Part shown: piece by piece, positions 45,344-55,108 of the stretch | How positions within the stretch are numbered: the stretch's first letter is position 1 | Layout of the letters: each line of letters starts with the position of its first letter | NCBI RefSeq assembly: GCF_000426865.1 | Contig: NZ_AUGE01000025.1 | Span: forward strand, 1 to 64,000 | Length of the DNA stretch: 64,000 nt | From: Citrifermentans bremense R1 | GTDB lineage: Bacteria; Desulfobacterota; Desulfuromonadia; Geobacterales; Geobacteraceae | Direction: 5' to 3' | The notes under the pieces: model-generated | Told to the model about the DNA's origin: nothing | Seen by the model: only the letters and a program-made list of their open reading frames with translations | The model's database searches: none | Position numbers and translations under genes: made by a program

Positions 45344-45625
45344 GTGGAACATACGGAACATATCCTGAGTTACGGGAAACTGACAGCGGTCTGGGTGGCG
45401 CTGCTGGTCCTTACCGCCGCCACTATCATGGTCACACGGTTCGAGCTGGGGGTCTGGAAGGTCTGGGCGGCGCTCGCCATAGCCAGCGTCAAGTCCGGGC
45501 TGGTGATCGCCTTCTTCATGCACATGAAGTACGAGCCGCGGCTATTTCGCATCATCCTGTTCGTGGCCCTCTTCACCCTGGCCGGATTCATCGGGGGCAC
45601 CTTTTTCGACGTACTCTACCGTTAG
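45344..45625 (+). CDS. ctaF: Cytochrome c oxidase subunit IV
   Basis: A 93-residue protein with three membrane helices and the FFMHMKYEP motif typical of bacterial subunit IV (CtaF/CyoD type). The GTG at 45344 follows AGGAG. An earlier in-frame start at 45266 lies in the repeat region and would add a non-homologous leader. It assists CuB assembly and stability of the oxidase. Confidence 0.88.
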   Translation: MEHTEHILSYGKLTAVWVALLVLTAATIMVTRFELGVWKVWAALAIASVKSGLVIAFFMHMKYEPRLFRIILFVALFTLAGFIGGTFFDVLYR

Positions 45626-45634
45626 AGGGGCATC

Positions 45635-46540
45635 GTGGAAAATCAGCTAATTACATCGACGCAACAAGCAGTGGACCCGGTATTCACCTTCCTCTTTGGC
45701 GCCTGCCTGGTGCTGCTTTTGGGGATCACCGCTACCATGGTTTATTTCGTGGTCCGCTACCGCCGCTCCAAGAACCCGGAGCCGACCTCGCAGGTCTCGG
45801 GGAGTCCGCTTCTGGAGGTGGTCTGGACTGTCCTACCCACCATCCTGGTGATGGGGATGTTCTACTACGGCTGGACCAGCTACCTGTCGCTCAGGACGGT
45901 CCCTAAAAACGCGATGCAGGTTAAGGCCGAGGCGAGGATGTGGTCCTGGAACTTCGTCTACGACAACGGCAAGCAAAGCGGCAAGCTCTACGTCCCGGTA
46001 GGGAGGGCGGTACAGGTGAACCTTGAGTCGAAGGACGTGGTGCACGGCTTCTACGTCCCCGCCTTCAAGATCAAGCGGGACGTGGTCCCGGGGATGAAGA
46101 ACCACGTCTGGTTCGTGGCGACGAGCCCCGGCACCTACGACCTCTTCTGCTCCCAGTACTGCGGCACCGGCCACTCCGCCATGATCACCACGGTCGAAGC
46201 CCTCCCCCCGGCGCAGTTCGCCGCCTGGCTGCAGCAGACAGCCGCAGGGGGCGCGGCTCAGGGGCAGGCGCTGTTGGAAAAATACGGCTGCCTCGGCTGC
46301 CACTCGCTGGACGGCACCAGGAAAGTCGGGCCCACCTTCAAGGGGCTCTACGGAAGCAAGGTCAAGGTCGAAAGGGAAAAGAAAGAGGAAACGGTCACCG
46401 CTGATGACGCCTACCTGCGCGAATCCATACTAAATCCCGCGGCCGCCATCGTGGACGACTACCCCGCGGTGATGCCCCCCTCCACCATGCCTGAGGCGGA
46501 TTTGAAGGCGGTGATCGAGTACCTGAAGGGGTTGAAGTGA
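45635..46540 (+). CDS. ctaC: Cytochrome c oxidase subunit II with fused haem c domain (caa3)
   Basis: A 301-residue protein. Two membrane helices precede a cupredoxin domain with CuA ligands VVHGFYVP, C172-SQY-C176 and H180-SAM183. The Glu usual in the C-x-E-x-C motif is Gln here, which can still ligate copper through its backbone. The C-terminal part carries one haem c site, C219LGCH, and a distal Met in PPSTMPEAD. The covalent haem c makes this a caa3 oxidase that takes electrons from a soluble or membrane cytochrome. No signal peptide is obvious. The start is a GTG after GAGGGG. Confidence 0.94.
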   Translation: MENQLITSTQQAVDPVFTFLFGACLVLLLGITATMVYFVVRYRRSKNPEPTSQVSGSPLLEVVWTVLPTILVMGMFYYGWTSYLSLRTVPKNAMQVKAEARMWSWNFVYDNGKQSGKLYVPVGRAVQVNLESKDVVHGFYVPAFKIKRDVVPGMKNHVWFVATSPGTYDLFCSQYCGTGHSAMITTVEALPPAQFAAWLQQTAAGGAAQGQALLEKYGCLGCHSLDGTRKVGPTFKGLYGSKVKVEREKKEETVTADDAYLRESILNPAAAIVDDYPAVMPPSTMPEADLKAVIEYLKGLK

Positions 46541-47355
46541 AAATACTGATGCGACTTTTTCGGCTGCCGCTGGCGCTCATGAACGGGGCCGCGGCGGCGG
46601 CGGGTTACCTGCTCTTCCCCTCCCCTGCCCAGCGCCCTACCCTCTTGGCCGTCTTCCTGGGGGTGGCGTTTTTGGCCGCGGCAGGCTCCGCGCTGAACCA
46701 GGTCATGGAGCGCGACCTCGACGCGCTTATGCGGCGCACCTGCGGCCGCCCTCTTCCCACCGGAAAACTCACACCGGCCGCCGCCCTCCTGGCGGGACTC
46801 GCCGCGCTTTCGGCAGGCGCGGCCCTTCTCTTCCTCGTGGCCGGTACGGTTCCGGCCGCCGTCTCTCTTTTCACCCTCTTCTGGTACCTGGCGCTGTACA
46901 CCCCCCTGAAGCGGGTCAGTTCGCTGGCGCTTCTGGTGGGAGGGTTGTGCGGGTGCGGTGCGCCGCTGGTCGGGTGGAGCGCCGCCGGCGGGGGGCTCGG
47001 GGAGTTTCCGGTCATCCTGCTGGCCGGGGTCATCTACCTCTGGCAGGTCCCGCATTTCTGGCAGTTGCAGCGAAAGCATGCCGACGACTACCGGCGCGCC
47101 GGGTTCCCCGTCTTCACGCCTCCCGCCGGCGCCGACGGTTGCGCGCCGCTTTGCCGGCTCTGGATGGCGGCCATGGTAGCCGGCACCCTGATGCTTCCGC
47201 TCTTCGGCGTCGTCCGGGTCACGCCCCTTATCTGCACCATACTGCTGCCGGTCCCCCTCCTGTTCTGGTCCAGGAAGCGTTGGGAACCCTTCGCCGGTTT
47301 GGTGCTTCATTGCTACCCGCTACTGGTCACCCTTGCTATATTCGGTGCTAAATGA
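46537..47355 (+). CDS. ctaB: Protohaem IX farnesyltransferase (haem O synthase)
   Basis: A 272-residue UbiA-family membrane enzyme with the prenyl-diphosphate motif ALNQVMERDLDALMRRT and the second acidic loop WQLQRKHADDYRRAG. It converts haem B to haem O for the oxidase. The GTG overlaps ctaC by 4 bp. No CtaA (haem A synthase) gene was seen in the window. Either it lies elsewhere or the oxidase carries haem O. Confidence 0.93.
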   Translation: MKILMRLFRLPLALMNGAAAAAGYLLFPSPAQRPTLLAVFLGVAFLAAAGSALNQVMERDLDALMRRTCGRPLPTGKLTPAAALLAGLAALSAGAALLFLVAGTVPAAVSLFTLFWYLALYTPLKRVSSLALLVGGLCGCGAPLVGWSAAGGGLGEFPVILLAGVIYLWQVPHFWQLQRKHADDYRRAGFPVFTPPAGADGCAPLCRLWMAAMVAGTLMLPLFGVVRVTPLICTILLPVPLLFWSRKRWEPFAGLVLHCYPLLVTLAIFGAK

Positions 47356-47371
47356 CAGGAGGAGCCTTGAG

Positions 47372-47566
47372 ATGGCCGACAAGATAAAGTGCGAGACCCC
47401 GCTGAAACACAAGGATCACATGTGCAAGCTGAAAAAAGACGGCAGGACCGAGGAACTGGAAAAGTTCCAGGAAAACCCCATCGTCTTCTGCAACAAGTGC
47501 AAGATGCAGGCGAACGACCCCTGCCGGCTCTGCAACCCCAGGGCGATCAAGGGCGGACGCGGCTAA
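47372..47566 (+). CDS. Small Cys-rich protein, member 1 of a paralogous pair
   Basis: A 64-residue basic protein: KCETPLKHKDHMCKLKKDGR, then an acidic helix and FCNKCKMQAND and CRLCNPR. The Cys/His spacing suggests one or two zinc sites. A paralogue with the same order of motifs is encoded at 50183-50362. AGGAGG precedes the ATG at 47372. It follows ctaB by 16 bp and may be the last gene of the oxidase operon. Family unknown to me. Confidence 0.7.
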   Translation: MADKIKCETPLKHKDHMCKLKKDGRTEELEKFQENPIVFCNKCKMQANDPCRLCNPRAIKGGRG

Positions 47567-47593
47567 CTTTGGTATTAAGTCCCTCTTGATCTC

Positions 47594-47617
47594 GTTCCCA
47601 AGGTCCACCTTGGGAAC
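47594..47617. repeat. GTTCCCAAGGT palindrome
   Basis: GTTCCCAAGGT-CC-ACCTTGGGAAC is a perfect inverted repeat. Related words (GCTTGGGAACCAG) recur within 60 bp. It resembles a dispersed intergenic element rather than a terminator, since no T run follows. Confidence 0.6.
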
Positions 47618-47693
47618 GCAAGGCCCTGCCGAAGCTCCAGCTTCCCCTTTTGCATAGCTGGGGCTTGGGAACCAGGGGAACAGGATTTCCAAA

Positions 47694-47748
47694 TAAAGAA
47701 GCCCCCTCTTTCCCACCAGTGTCGGGGACGAGGAGGCTTTCTTTTTCC
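47694..47748 (-). terminator. Probable terminator of tdh-kbl
   Basis: On the minus strand AAGCCTCCTC and GAGGGGGCTT pair with one G-U wobble and are followed by CTTTATTT, about 25 nt after the kbl stop. Confidence 0.5.
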
Positions 47749-47770
47749 GTTCGTGCGATCTCCCGTGTCT

Positions 47771-48961
47771 TTAGCCGATTACCCCCACGGACTTCCCGAT
47801 CCGGGTGAAGATGTCCAGCCCCAGGTCGAGGTCTTCGCGGGAGTGGGAGGCGCTGATCATGACCCTGATGCGCGCCTTTCCCTGCGGGACGGTCGGGTAG
47901 CCGATCGGCATGGCGAAGATGCCGGGGTCGGAATCGAAGAGCATGCGCGAGAAATTTTGGGCGAGCGTGGCATCCCCGATCATCACCGGCGTGATGGGAG
48001 TGACGCTGGCGCCGATGTCGAACCCTGCACTCCGCATACCCTCCTTGAAGTAGCGCGTGTTTTCCCAGAGCCGCTCTACCAGCTCGGTCCCCTCCTCCAA
48101 CAGGTCGACCGCAGCGAGGCACGCCGCCGTGTCGGCGGCGGTTACCGCGCTCGAAAAGAGGAAAGGGCGCGCCTTCTGCCTGATCCACTCGATGACCGTG
48201 CTGCTCCCGGCGATGACCCCGCCCATGACGCCGAAGGCCTTGGAGAGTGTCCCTATCTCCAGGTCGAACTTCCCGTTCAGCTGGAAGTGGTCCACGATGC
48301 CGCGCCCGCCGCGCCCAAGGACCCCCTCGCCGTGGGCGTCGTCCACCATGGTGATGATGCCGTGGCGCTCGCAGAGTTCGAAGAGCTGGTCCAAGGGGGC
48401 TATGTCGCCGTCCATGGAGAAGACCCCGTCGGTGATCAAAAGGGCCCGTCGGTACTCCCCCAGGTTCTCCTTGATGGCGCGTTCGCAATCCTCCACGTCG
48501 CAGTGCTCGTACACCACGACCCGGGCGGAGGAAAGCCTGCAGCCGTCGATGATGCTGGCGTGGTTCAGCCGGTCGGTGAAGATGACGTCCCCCTTCCCCA
48601 CCATGGAGGGGATGGCCGCCTGGTTGGCGCAAAACCCGGACTGGACGTAGAGGGCGTCCTCGACCCCCTTGAAGGTGGCCAGCCGCTCCTCCAGCAACCG
48701 GTGCAACTCCAGGGTCCCGGCGATGCTTCTGACCGCCGCCGGCCCCACTCCCCAGATCTGTACCGCGGCCCGGGCCGCCTCCTTGAGCCGCGGGTGGTTG
48801 GCGAGCCCCAGGTAGTTGTTGGTGCAGAAGTTGAGCACCTTCTTGCCGTCCACCACCATCCAGGGGCCGCAGGCCGAACCGATGGTGCGGATATGCGTCT
48901 TCAGCCCCTGCTGTTTCAGGGTCTCCATTTCCTCATTGATCCACTCGAACTTCTCGGACAT
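47771..48961 (-). CDS. kbl: Glycine C-acetyltransferase (2-amino-3-ketobutyrate CoA ligase)
   Basis: A 396-residue PLP enzyme of the alpha-oxoamine synthase family. The PLP Lys is in [12 protein letters not shown], and [25 protein letters not shown] and RSIAGT are typical. It cleaves 2-amino-3-oxobutanoate with CoA to glycine and acetyl-CoA. It lies 22 bp after tdh, which makes its substrate, so the two degrade threonine together. AGGAGG precedes the ATG. Confidence 0.95.
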   Translation of the reverse strand: MSEKFEWINEEMETLKQQGLKTHIRTIGSACGPWMVVDGKKVLNFCTNNYLGLANHPRLKEAARAAVQIWGVGPAAVRSIAGTLELHRLLEERLATFKGVEDALYVQSGFCANQAAIPSMVGKGDVIFTDRLNHASIIDGCRLSSARVVVYEHCDVEDCERAIKENLGEYRRALLITDGVFSMDGDIAPLDQLFELCERHGIITMVDDAHGEGVLGRGGRGIVDHFQLNGKFDLEIGTLSKAFGVMGGVIAGSSTVIEWIRQKARPFLFSSAVTAADTAACLAAVDLLEEGTELVERLWENTRYFKEGMRSAGFDIGASVTPITPVMIGDATLAQNFSRMLFDSDPGIFAMPIGYPTVPQGKARIRVMISASHSREDLDLGLDIFTRIGKSVGVIG

Positions 48962-48983
48962 CCTTTGCCTCCTGGCGTGATTT

Positions 48984-50027
48984 TCACTCCTCGACCCAGT
49001 TGAGCATCACCTTCCCGGCGTTGCCGGTGCTCATCACCCGGAACGCCTCTTCGAACTCGGTGTAGTGCATACGGTGGGTAATGACCGGGGTGAGATCCAG
49101 CCCGATCTTGATCAGGGACTGCATCAGGTACCAGGTTTCGTACATCTCCCGGCCGTAGATCCCCTTGATGGTCAGCATGTTGAAGATCACCTGGTTCCAG
49201 TCGACGGCGAGATCCGCCGAGGGAAGCCCCAGCATGGCGATCTTGCCGCCGTGGCACATGTTGGCCAGCATCTCCTTGAAGGCGTCGCCGTTTCCGGACA
49301 TCTCCAGCCCCACGTCGAATCCCTCCTTCATCCCCAGCTGCTCCCGCACCTGCGCCAGGGTTCCTTCCCTGACGTTGAGGGCCACCGTCGCCCCCATCTT
49401 CTTCGCCAGGTCGAGGCGGTACTGGTTCAGGTCCGTCACCACGATGTAGCGCGCCCCGGCATGGCGGGCTATGGCCGTCGCCATGATGCCTATGGGGCCG
49501 GCGCCGGTGATGAGCACGTCCTCCCCCAGGATGGGGAAGGCGAGGGTGGTATGGGTCGCGTTGCCGAAGGGATCGAAGATCCCGAGGATTTCCATGGGTA
49601 TGGTGGGGTCGGCGTGCCAGACGTTGGTGACCGGGATGCAGATGTACTCGGCGAAAGCGCCGGCGCGGTTGACCCCTACCCCGTTGGTGTCCTTGCAGAG
49701 GTGGCGCCTGCCGGCCAGGCAGTTGCGGCATCTGCCGCAGACGATGTGCCCCTCGCCGGAGACGATGTCCCCGATGTTCAGGTCGGCGACGTTGCTGCCC
49801 ATGGCGGCCACCCGCCCCACGAATTCGTGGCCCACCACCATGGGGACCGGAATGGTTTTACGGGCCCAGTCGTTCCAGTCCCAGATGTGCAGATCGGTGC
49901 CGCAGACCGCGGTCTTGTGGACCTTGATCAGCACGTCGTTGATCCCTACCTCCGGGACCGGGACTTCGTCGAGCCACAGCCCGGGCTTAGGGTACTTCTT
50001 AACCAGCGCCTGCATGGTCTTCTGCAT
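48984..50027 (-). CDS. tdh: L-threonine 3-dehydrogenase
   Basis: A 347-residue zinc-dependent medium-chain dehydrogenase. It shows the catalytic zinc site [18 protein letters not shown], the structural zinc Cys group [15 protein letters not shown], and the NAD site [11 protein letters not shown]. It oxidises threonine to 2-amino-3-oxobutanoate. tdh-kbl is a classical pair. GAGGAG precedes the ATG. A perfect palindrome lies just upstream. Confidence 0.96.
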   Translation of the reverse strand: MQKTMQALVKKYPKPGLWLDEVPVPEVGINDVLIKVHKTAVCGTDLHIWDWNDWARKTIPVPMVVGHEFVGRVAAMGSNVADLNIGDIVSGEGHIVCGRCRNCLAGRRHLCKDTNGVGVNRAGAFAEYICIPVTNVWHADPTIPMEILGIFDPFGNATHTTLAFPILGEDVLITGAGPIGIMATAIARHAGARYIVVTDLNQYRLDLAKKMGATVALNVREGTLAQVREQLGMKEGFDVGLEMSGNGDAFKEMLANMCHGGKIAMLGLPSADLAVDWNQVIFNMLTIKGIYGREMYETWYLMQSLIKIGLDLTPVITHRMHYTEFEEAFRVMSTGNAGKVMLNWVEE

Positions 50028-50050
50028 GTCCTGCTCCTCTAATGTGGGTG

Positions 50051-50064
50051 ACGTAACTTTACGT
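50051..50064. promoter_or_regulatory. Palindromic operator candidate upstream of tdh
   Basis: ACGTAA-CT-TTACGT is a perfect inverted repeat 24 bp upstream of the tdh start. It resembles the ACGT-type operators of MerR-family regulators such as LiuR. No such regulator gene is adjacent. Confidence 0.45.
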
Positions 50065-50182
50065 TAATGTTATCAGGGGAACGGGTCATGTAAAGGAAGG
50101 AAACGCCGCAATGCAAGGATGGGTGCGGCATTGCGGATGTGCTATGATAACGGTATCCACTGCAAAAATAAAGGAGATTCCA

Positions 50183-50362
50183 ATGAACGAGTATAAAGAG
50201 TGTCCGAAGCTGGCAGAGCATAAGGCGCACATGTGCCAGTTGAAGCGCGAGGGGAGGATCGAGGAGATCGATCTGCATTCGTCAAAACCGAAGTTCATCT
50301 GCAACAGGTGCCAGGCGAAGGCCGACGAGGAAGGTTACCTCTGCACCCCCCGGCCGCTGTAA
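50183..50362 (+). CDS. Small Cys-rich protein, member 2 of a paralogous pair
   Basis: A 59-residue protein: ECPKLAEHKAHMCQLKREGR, then FICNRCQAKADEEGYLC and a PRPL end. It shares with the protein at 47372-47566 the pattern C-x(5-6)-HK-HMC-LK-GR, followed by a CNxC knuckle and a late LCxPR. GGAG precedes the ATG at 50183. It is transcribed alone, divergently from tdh. A hairpin repeat follows its stop directly. Function unknown. Confidence 0.72.
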   Translation: MNEYKECPKLAEHKAHMCQLKREGRIEEIDLHSSKPKFICNRCQAKADEEGYLCTPRPL

Positions 50363-50460
50363 CTGATAAGGGGGACAGGCTTCTTTTTTATTGAAAAAAG
50401 TGCCTGTCCCCCTTATCAGTCCGTATTGCGCATTTCGTTGTCAATTGTCCATTGTCAACT
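50363..50460. repeat. GGGGACAGGC hairpin repeat, copy 4, and TTGTCAA words
   Basis: CTGATAAGGGGGACAGGC (50363-50380) and its perfect complement at 50402-50419 form an 18-bp stem immediately after the stop codon. The loop differs from the other copies (TTCTTT instead of TACTTT). At 50437-50460 TTGTCAATTGTCC words repeat the heptamer seen at 24184-24216 in the opposite orientation. Confidence 0.75.
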
Positions 50461-50589
50461 GCCGTTACGTGCTGTTAAGTTGACTCCTTGCATCATTAAT
50501 AACTAAAGGAATTGTCCGGTTTACCGATAATTCGAGAACCAGCCTCAAAAGGTCCGCACACTTTCCAGGATAGGTTCCTGAGGTAGTAA

Positions 50590-53500
50590 ATGCTTGCTGT
50601 TCCCCGTAAAATCAGCGCGGCTTTGATCTTCCTGCTGGTGTTGTTTGGGCTGCTTTTTATCGGCTACTCGCAGCTGCAGGCGGCTTCCAGACCGCACGTC
50701 CTGGTGCTCAACTCCTACAACGACGGTTATGAATGGTCCGACGACGAGATGCACGGGTTGCGGGAGACCCTGACCCGCAGGCTCCCCCACCTGGAGCTCT
50801 TGATCGAGCACCTCGACACCAAGAAATTCCCCGCCAAAAAGCACTTCCCCCAACTGGCCGACCTCCTTGCGGCGAAATACAGCGCCAGTCGTTTCCAGGT
50901 GGTGATGGCGCTGGACAACGCGGCTTTCGAGTTCGCCCTGCGCTACCGTGACCGTCTATTCCCGGGCACGCCGCTGGTTTTTTGCGGCATCAACGACTAC
51001 AACCCGCGGATGATCGTGGGACGCAAAAACCTGACCGGCGTCGCCGAACACCATGACATGGTCGGCACGCTGGAGATGGCGCTCTCCCTGCATCCCGGAA
51101 CCCGGCAGGTGATGGTGGTGCACGACTATACCGACACCGGGCTCGCCATGGCGCATGAACTTACCCAACACCATGTGCAGTTCGCGGGGGTCCGTCTACG
51201 TTTCCTCCCGAACCTACCGCTCGAGATCGCGGTGCAGCAGTTGAAGGCGCTGCGTCCGGACACCCTGGTGCTGCTCCTTTCCTACTCGGTGGAGAAAGGG
51301 GGACGCTCCTTCACCCAGGGCCAGGTAGCCCAAATGGTGTCAACCGCAAGCCCCGTCCCCGTTTATGCCGTACACGCCGCCCAGCTGGGAAAAGGCGTGG
51401 TCGGCGGGCGCATGATGGAGGGGCAGACCCAGGGGAGAAAAGCTGCGGAACTGGCGCTCAGGATCATCTCCGGCGAGAAGGCGCAGAGTATCGCCGTGGT
51501 AGACCAGAACCTCTCCGAGGCCATGTTCGACGATGCGGTGGTGCGCAGGTTCGGCATAGACCGGGGGAAGATTCCCGCCGGGGCACGCGTCATCAACAAG
51601 CCGGTCGCGGTGTATGCGGTGAACAAGACCGTCTTCTGGCTGGCGCTGGCCGTAGCGGTACTGATGCTGACGGGCCTTTTGACCCTCTACCTGAACAACG
51701 AACGGCGCAAGCGGCTGGAAAAAGTGCTGCAGATGTCCGAGGCGAGGTTCCGGCAGCTTTTCGACAACACCGTCGACGCCATCTATATCCACGACTTCGA
51801 CTTCAGGATACTGGAGGCGAACCAGTCGGCCTGCGACAAAATGGGGTACAGCCACGAAGAGCTGCTGCACGTAAGCCTTTATGAGATCAATCACCCAAGC
51901 CAGAGGGAGAAACTGCCGAAACGGCTTGCCGCTGCACAAAGGGATGGGCGGGCCCTGTACGAATCGATGCACCAGACCAGGGCGGGGGAGCCGGTCCCGA
52001 TCGAGGTCTCCAGCCGGAGGATCGAATTCGGCGCGCAACCGGCCATCCTGAGCGTGGTCCGAGACATCTCCCGGCGCAAGCGCATCGAGCGGCGGGAGAA
52101 CGCGCGGCTGAAAATACTGGAGCAGATGGCCACAGGCTCAAACCTCGAAGAGCTTTTGGGGGACATTGTCCGCTTCGTGGAGCAGGAAAGTCCCGGTGCG
52201 CTCTGCTCCGTGCTGCTCGTGGACGACTCGGGCACCCGCCTGGTCCATGGCGCCGCGCCGAGCCTTCCCGACTTCTACAACCGGGCCGTGACCGGCCTCA
52301 GGATCGAACAGGGCATGGGCTCTTGCGGCACCGCCGCCTTCACCAAAAAACGCGTGGTGGTCGAGGACATCGAGACCCATCCCTACTGGAGGAATTTCAG
52401 GCTGGCGAGCGAAGCCGGCCTGCGCGCCTGCTGGTCCGAGCCGGTCCTCTCGCGCGAGGCGGAGGTTTTAGGGACCTTCGCCATCTATTACCGGAGCTGC
52501 CGCACCCCCAGGGAGGACGAAATTGCCCTGATCGAATCGGCGGCCCACATGGCAAGCATCGCCATCGGCAGGATGCGCAGCGAGGAGAGCCGACAAAAGC
52601 TAGAGGAGCAGATGCGCCAGATGCAGAAGATCGAGGCGATCGGGCAGCTGGCGGGGGGGCTCGCGCACGACTTCAACAACCTGCTTACGCCCATCTTCGT
52701 CTATGCCGACATCGCCAAGCGGAGCTTTGCCCACGACGACCCCAACTGGAAGAAGCTCGACGGCATCCTCGTCTCGGCCCACAAGGCCGCCGACCTGACC
52801 AAAAAGCTCCTCTCCTTCGGGCGCAAGCAGATGCTTACCATGGAAGTGCTGGAGCTGAACGAGGTGATCGCGTCGCTTCTGGACCTGATGCAGCGTACCA
52901 TCAGGGCGAACATCGAGATCAGGACCAACCTGACCGATTGCGGCGCCCGGATCTTCGCCGACCGTGGGCAGATCGAGCAGATCCTGATCAATTTCGCCGT
53001 CAACGCCCAGGACGCCATCAAGGGGAACGGCAGCATCGTGATAGAGACCGGCAACGTGACCATAGACGACGAGTTCGCCCGCGTGAACCCGGGCATCAAG
53101 CCCGGCCCGCACGTGCTGCTCTCTTTCACCGACAATGGCTGCGGCATGGGCGAAGAGGTGCTGAGCCACATCTTCGAGCCCTTCTACACCACGAAACCTG
53201 TAGGGCAGGGAACGGGGCTAGGCCTTGCGACGGTGTACGGGATCGTGAAGCAGCATAACGGTTGGATCAAGGTGGAGAGCCAGGTAGGCAAAGGCACGAG
53301 CTTCCTCCTTTATTTCCCGAGGCAGGCGGCAAAGGCGAAAATGAAGCAGGCGGAGCCGGAGGCTGTGGCAAAAATCGAGCAAAGCGACAGCCGGGCCACC
53401 ATCCTGGTCGTCGACGACAACGAGAGCATCAGGGAGATGGCCCTGGAGCTCCTCCAGGCCTCGGGCCACCATGTCCTGACCGCGGAAACGCCGGCTCTCG

Positions 53501-53754
53501 CGCTGCAACTGGTAGAGAAGCGCGCCGTCTCCCTGGACCTGCTGGTGACCGACGTGGTGATGCCGGAGATGAGCGGACCCGAGCTGTACGAGAGCCTGGC
53601 ACTCTTCCAGCCGGGACTCCCGGTACTCTACATCTCCGGCTATACCTTCGATGTGAAGGTGCATAACCCCAGGCAGCATCAGCAGGTGAGTTTCCTTCCC
53701 AAGCCTTTCACCTCGGAGCAGTTCCTGTCTGTCATAGACAAGGCTATTTCCTGA
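50590..53754 (+). CDS. Hybrid sensor kinase with periplasmic ABC-type binding domain, PAS, GAF and receiver
   Basis: A 1054-residue membrane sensor. After an N-terminal helix ([16 protein letters not shown]) residues about 35-340 form a periplasmic solute-binding-like domain (PF04392 type: [27 protein letters not shown]). A second helix lies at about 352-370, followed by PAS (about 378-495) and GAF (about 510-665). The kinase has H693 in [11 protein letters not shown] and ATPase boxes DNGCGMGEE and [13 protein letters not shown]-terminal receiver carries D988 in LLVTDVVMP. It likely binds a small ligand in the periplasm. No output regulator is adjacent. GAGGT precedes the ATG. Confidence 0.93.
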   Translation: MLAVPRKISAALIFLLVLFGLLFIGYSQLQAASRPHVLVLNSYNDGYEWSDDEMHGLRETLTRRLPHLELLIEHLDTKKFPAKKHFPQLADLLAAKYSASRFQVVMALDNAAFEFALRYRDRLFPGTPLVFCGINDYNPRMIVGRKNLTGVAEHHDMVGTLEMALSLHPGTRQVMVVHDYTDTGLAMAHELTQHHVQFAGVRLRFLPNLPLEIAVQQLKALRPDTLVLLLSYSVEKGGRSFTQGQVAQMVSTASPVPVYAVHAAQLGKGVVGGRMMEGQTQGRKAAELALRIISGEKAQSIAVVDQNLSEAMFDDAVVRRFGIDRGKIPAGARVINKPVAVYAVNKTVFWLALAVAVLMLTGLLTLYLNNERRKRLEKVLQMSEARFRQLFDNTVDAIYIHDFDFRILEANQSACDKMGYSHEELLHVSLYEINHPSQREKLPKRLAAAQRDGRALYESMHQTRAGEPVPIEVSSRRIEFGAQPAILSVVRDISRRKRIERRENARLKILEQMATGSNLEELLGDIVRFVEQESPGALCSVLLVDDSGTRLVHGAAPSLPDFYNRAVTGLRIEQGMGSCGTAAFTKKRVVVEDIETHPYWRNFRLASEAGLRACWSEPVLSREAEVLGTFAIYYRSCRTPREDEIALIESAAHMASIAIGRMRSEESRQKLEEQMRQMQKIEAIGQLAGGLAHDFNNLLTPIFVYADIAKRSFAHDDPNWKKLDGILVSAHKAADLTKKLLSFGRKQMLTMEVLELNEVIASLLDLMQRTIRANIEIRTNLTDCGARIFADRGQIEQILINFAVNAQDAIKGNGSIVIETGNVTIDDEFARVNPGIKPGPHVLLSFTDNGCGMGEEVLSHIFEPFYTTKPVGQGTGLGLATVYGIVKQHNGWIKVESQVGKGTSFLLYFPRQAAKAKMKQAEPEAVAKIEQSDSRATILVVDDNESIREMALELLQASGHHVLTAETPALALQLVEKRAVSLDLLVTDVVMPEMSGPELYESLALFQPGLPVLYISGYTFDVKVHNPRQHQQVSFLPKPFTSEQFLSVIDKAIS

Positions 53755-54032
53755 AGCTTATTCGACACATTTCCTTTACTCTGCCGGCCCAACACTCTCA
53801 ACTATTCCCGTCAATGGATCTGTTTAACACACGCCCCCGGCCGCAGTTACTGTCTGCCCATTTGTAACGCTTAAAAATAATTAATTCATCCTTTATGTGG
53901 ACATACACTGTCCCTGCTGTAACTTTTTTGCATCTGAACTTCGCAAAGTCACAGGGGACAAGGCGATTATCGTCCAGGCTTTGCCGGCTCGATGCAATGC
54001 CGGCACTGAATTTAATGCAAAAGGAGGGGAAG

Positions 54033-55034
54033 ATGAAACGGGAGAAGCTGGTTGGGAAAGCTTTACTGTTGTTAGCGCTGGGCTCGGTGGGGACCTTGTC
54101 TGGATGCGCACACTACGAAGTAAACAACGGCCGCGGAAACATCCCGGGCTACTGGATCCGTTACGAGATGCAGGAGGCCGACCGCGCCATCGAGGCTGCG
54201 CGCGCCGACGGGAAAGCCGCCCTTTGTCCTGACCAATTCAGGGAGGCCGAGGCGGCGAAGAACAACGCCTACGACGTCTTCCGGGCCTGCCACACCGAGG
54301 AGGGGGCCGCCCTGGCGAAAGAGGCGACGGCGAAGGCCAAGGCGCTCTGCCCGCCGAGACCGGCCGAGCCCGCTCCCAAGCCGGTGGTCGCTCCGCCGCC
54401 ACCGCCACCGCCCGCGCCCAAGGCTCCTACCGACACGCTGCAGGTCAACCCGGCTTCCGTGACCAAGGGTGAGACCGCCACGCTCAGCTGGACTTCCGCC
54501 AACGCCAGCGCCTGCGCCATCGAGCCGGAAATCGGGCCGGTCCCGACCGCCGGTACTCTCACCATCACGCCGAAAGACGATATCCTCTACACCCTCGTCT
54601 GCACAGGCCCCGGCGGCGCGGCAAGAAGCGATGCCAAGGTGGCGGTGGCGGCTCCCCCGGTCCCGGTCCCGGCGCCGCCGGTCAAACTGTGCCAGCCGGC
54701 GGTGATCAACGTCCATTTCGACACCAACAAGTCCGACATCAAGCCTCAGTACCATGACGAGCTTAAGGCCCTGGCGGAGTTCATGAAGGAGTTCCCGAAC
54801 GCCACCGGGACCATTGAGGGTCACACCGACAGCGTCGGCGACAAGGCCGCCAACATGAAGCTTTCTCAGCGTCGTGCCGACAGTGTCAGGAAGTACCTGG
54901 TCGACAAGTTCGGCATAGCTCCCGAGCGCGTGAAGGCGGTGGGCTACGGCCCGACCAAGCCGGCGGCCGACAACAAGACCGCGGCTGGGAAGCAGAAGAA
55001 CCGCCGCATCGAGTCGAACTTCCATTGCGACTAA
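54033..55034 (+). CDS. OmpA-family outer-membrane lipoprotein
   Basis: A 333-residue lipoprotein. The signal ends in VGTLSGC, the acylation site. A helical DUF4398-like part (about 35-95, Ala/Glu-rich) is followed by a Pro-rich linker (VVAPPPPPPPAPKAP), an immunoglobulin-like segment (about 145-205), and a C-terminal OmpA domain (INVHFDTNKSDIKP, EGHTDSVGDKAANMKLSQRR) that binds peptidoglycan. It probably tethers the outer membrane to the wall. AGGAGGGG precedes the ATG at 54033. The 278-bp gap upstream shows no certain signal. A strong terminator follows. Confidence 0.9.
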   Translation: MKREKLVGKALLLLALGSVGTLSGCAHYEVNNGRGNIPGYWIRYEMQEADRAIEAARADGKAALCPDQFREAEAAKNNAYDVFRACHTEEGAALAKEATAKAKALCPPRPAEPAPKPVVAPPPPPPPAPKAPTDTLQVNPASVTKGETATLSWTSANASACAIEPEIGPVPTAGTLTITPKDDILYTLVCTGPGGAARSDAKVAVAAPPVPVPAPPVKLCQPAVINVHFDTNKSDIKPQYHDELKALAEFMKEFPNATGTIEGHTDSVGDKAANMKLSQRRADSVRKYLVDKFGIAPERVKAVGYGPTKPAADNKTAAGKQKNRRIESNFHCD

Positions 55035-55061
55035 GGGAGCGGAAGCTGGTCTGATTCAAAA

Positions 55062-55100
55062 GAAAAAAGGCGCCCCCGAATTTCCGGGGGCGCCTTTTTT
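55062..55100. terminator. Strong bidirectional terminator between the OmpA-family and M28 genes
   Basis: AAAAAAGGCGCCCCCG and CGGGGGCGCCTTTTTT form a perfect stem with a 5-nt AATTT-type loop. A and T runs on either side serve both convergent genes. Confidence 0.9.
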
Positions 55101-55108
55101 AATCGCAC

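Noticed and set aside
53900-54010. A GCAAAGTCACAGGGG segment upstream of the OmpA-family gene, considered as a GEMM (cyclic dinucleotide) riboswitch.
   Set aside because: The preceding conserved GGCAAACC stem and the second helix could not be found in the right order. A covariance-model search (Infernal, GEMM-I) would decide.
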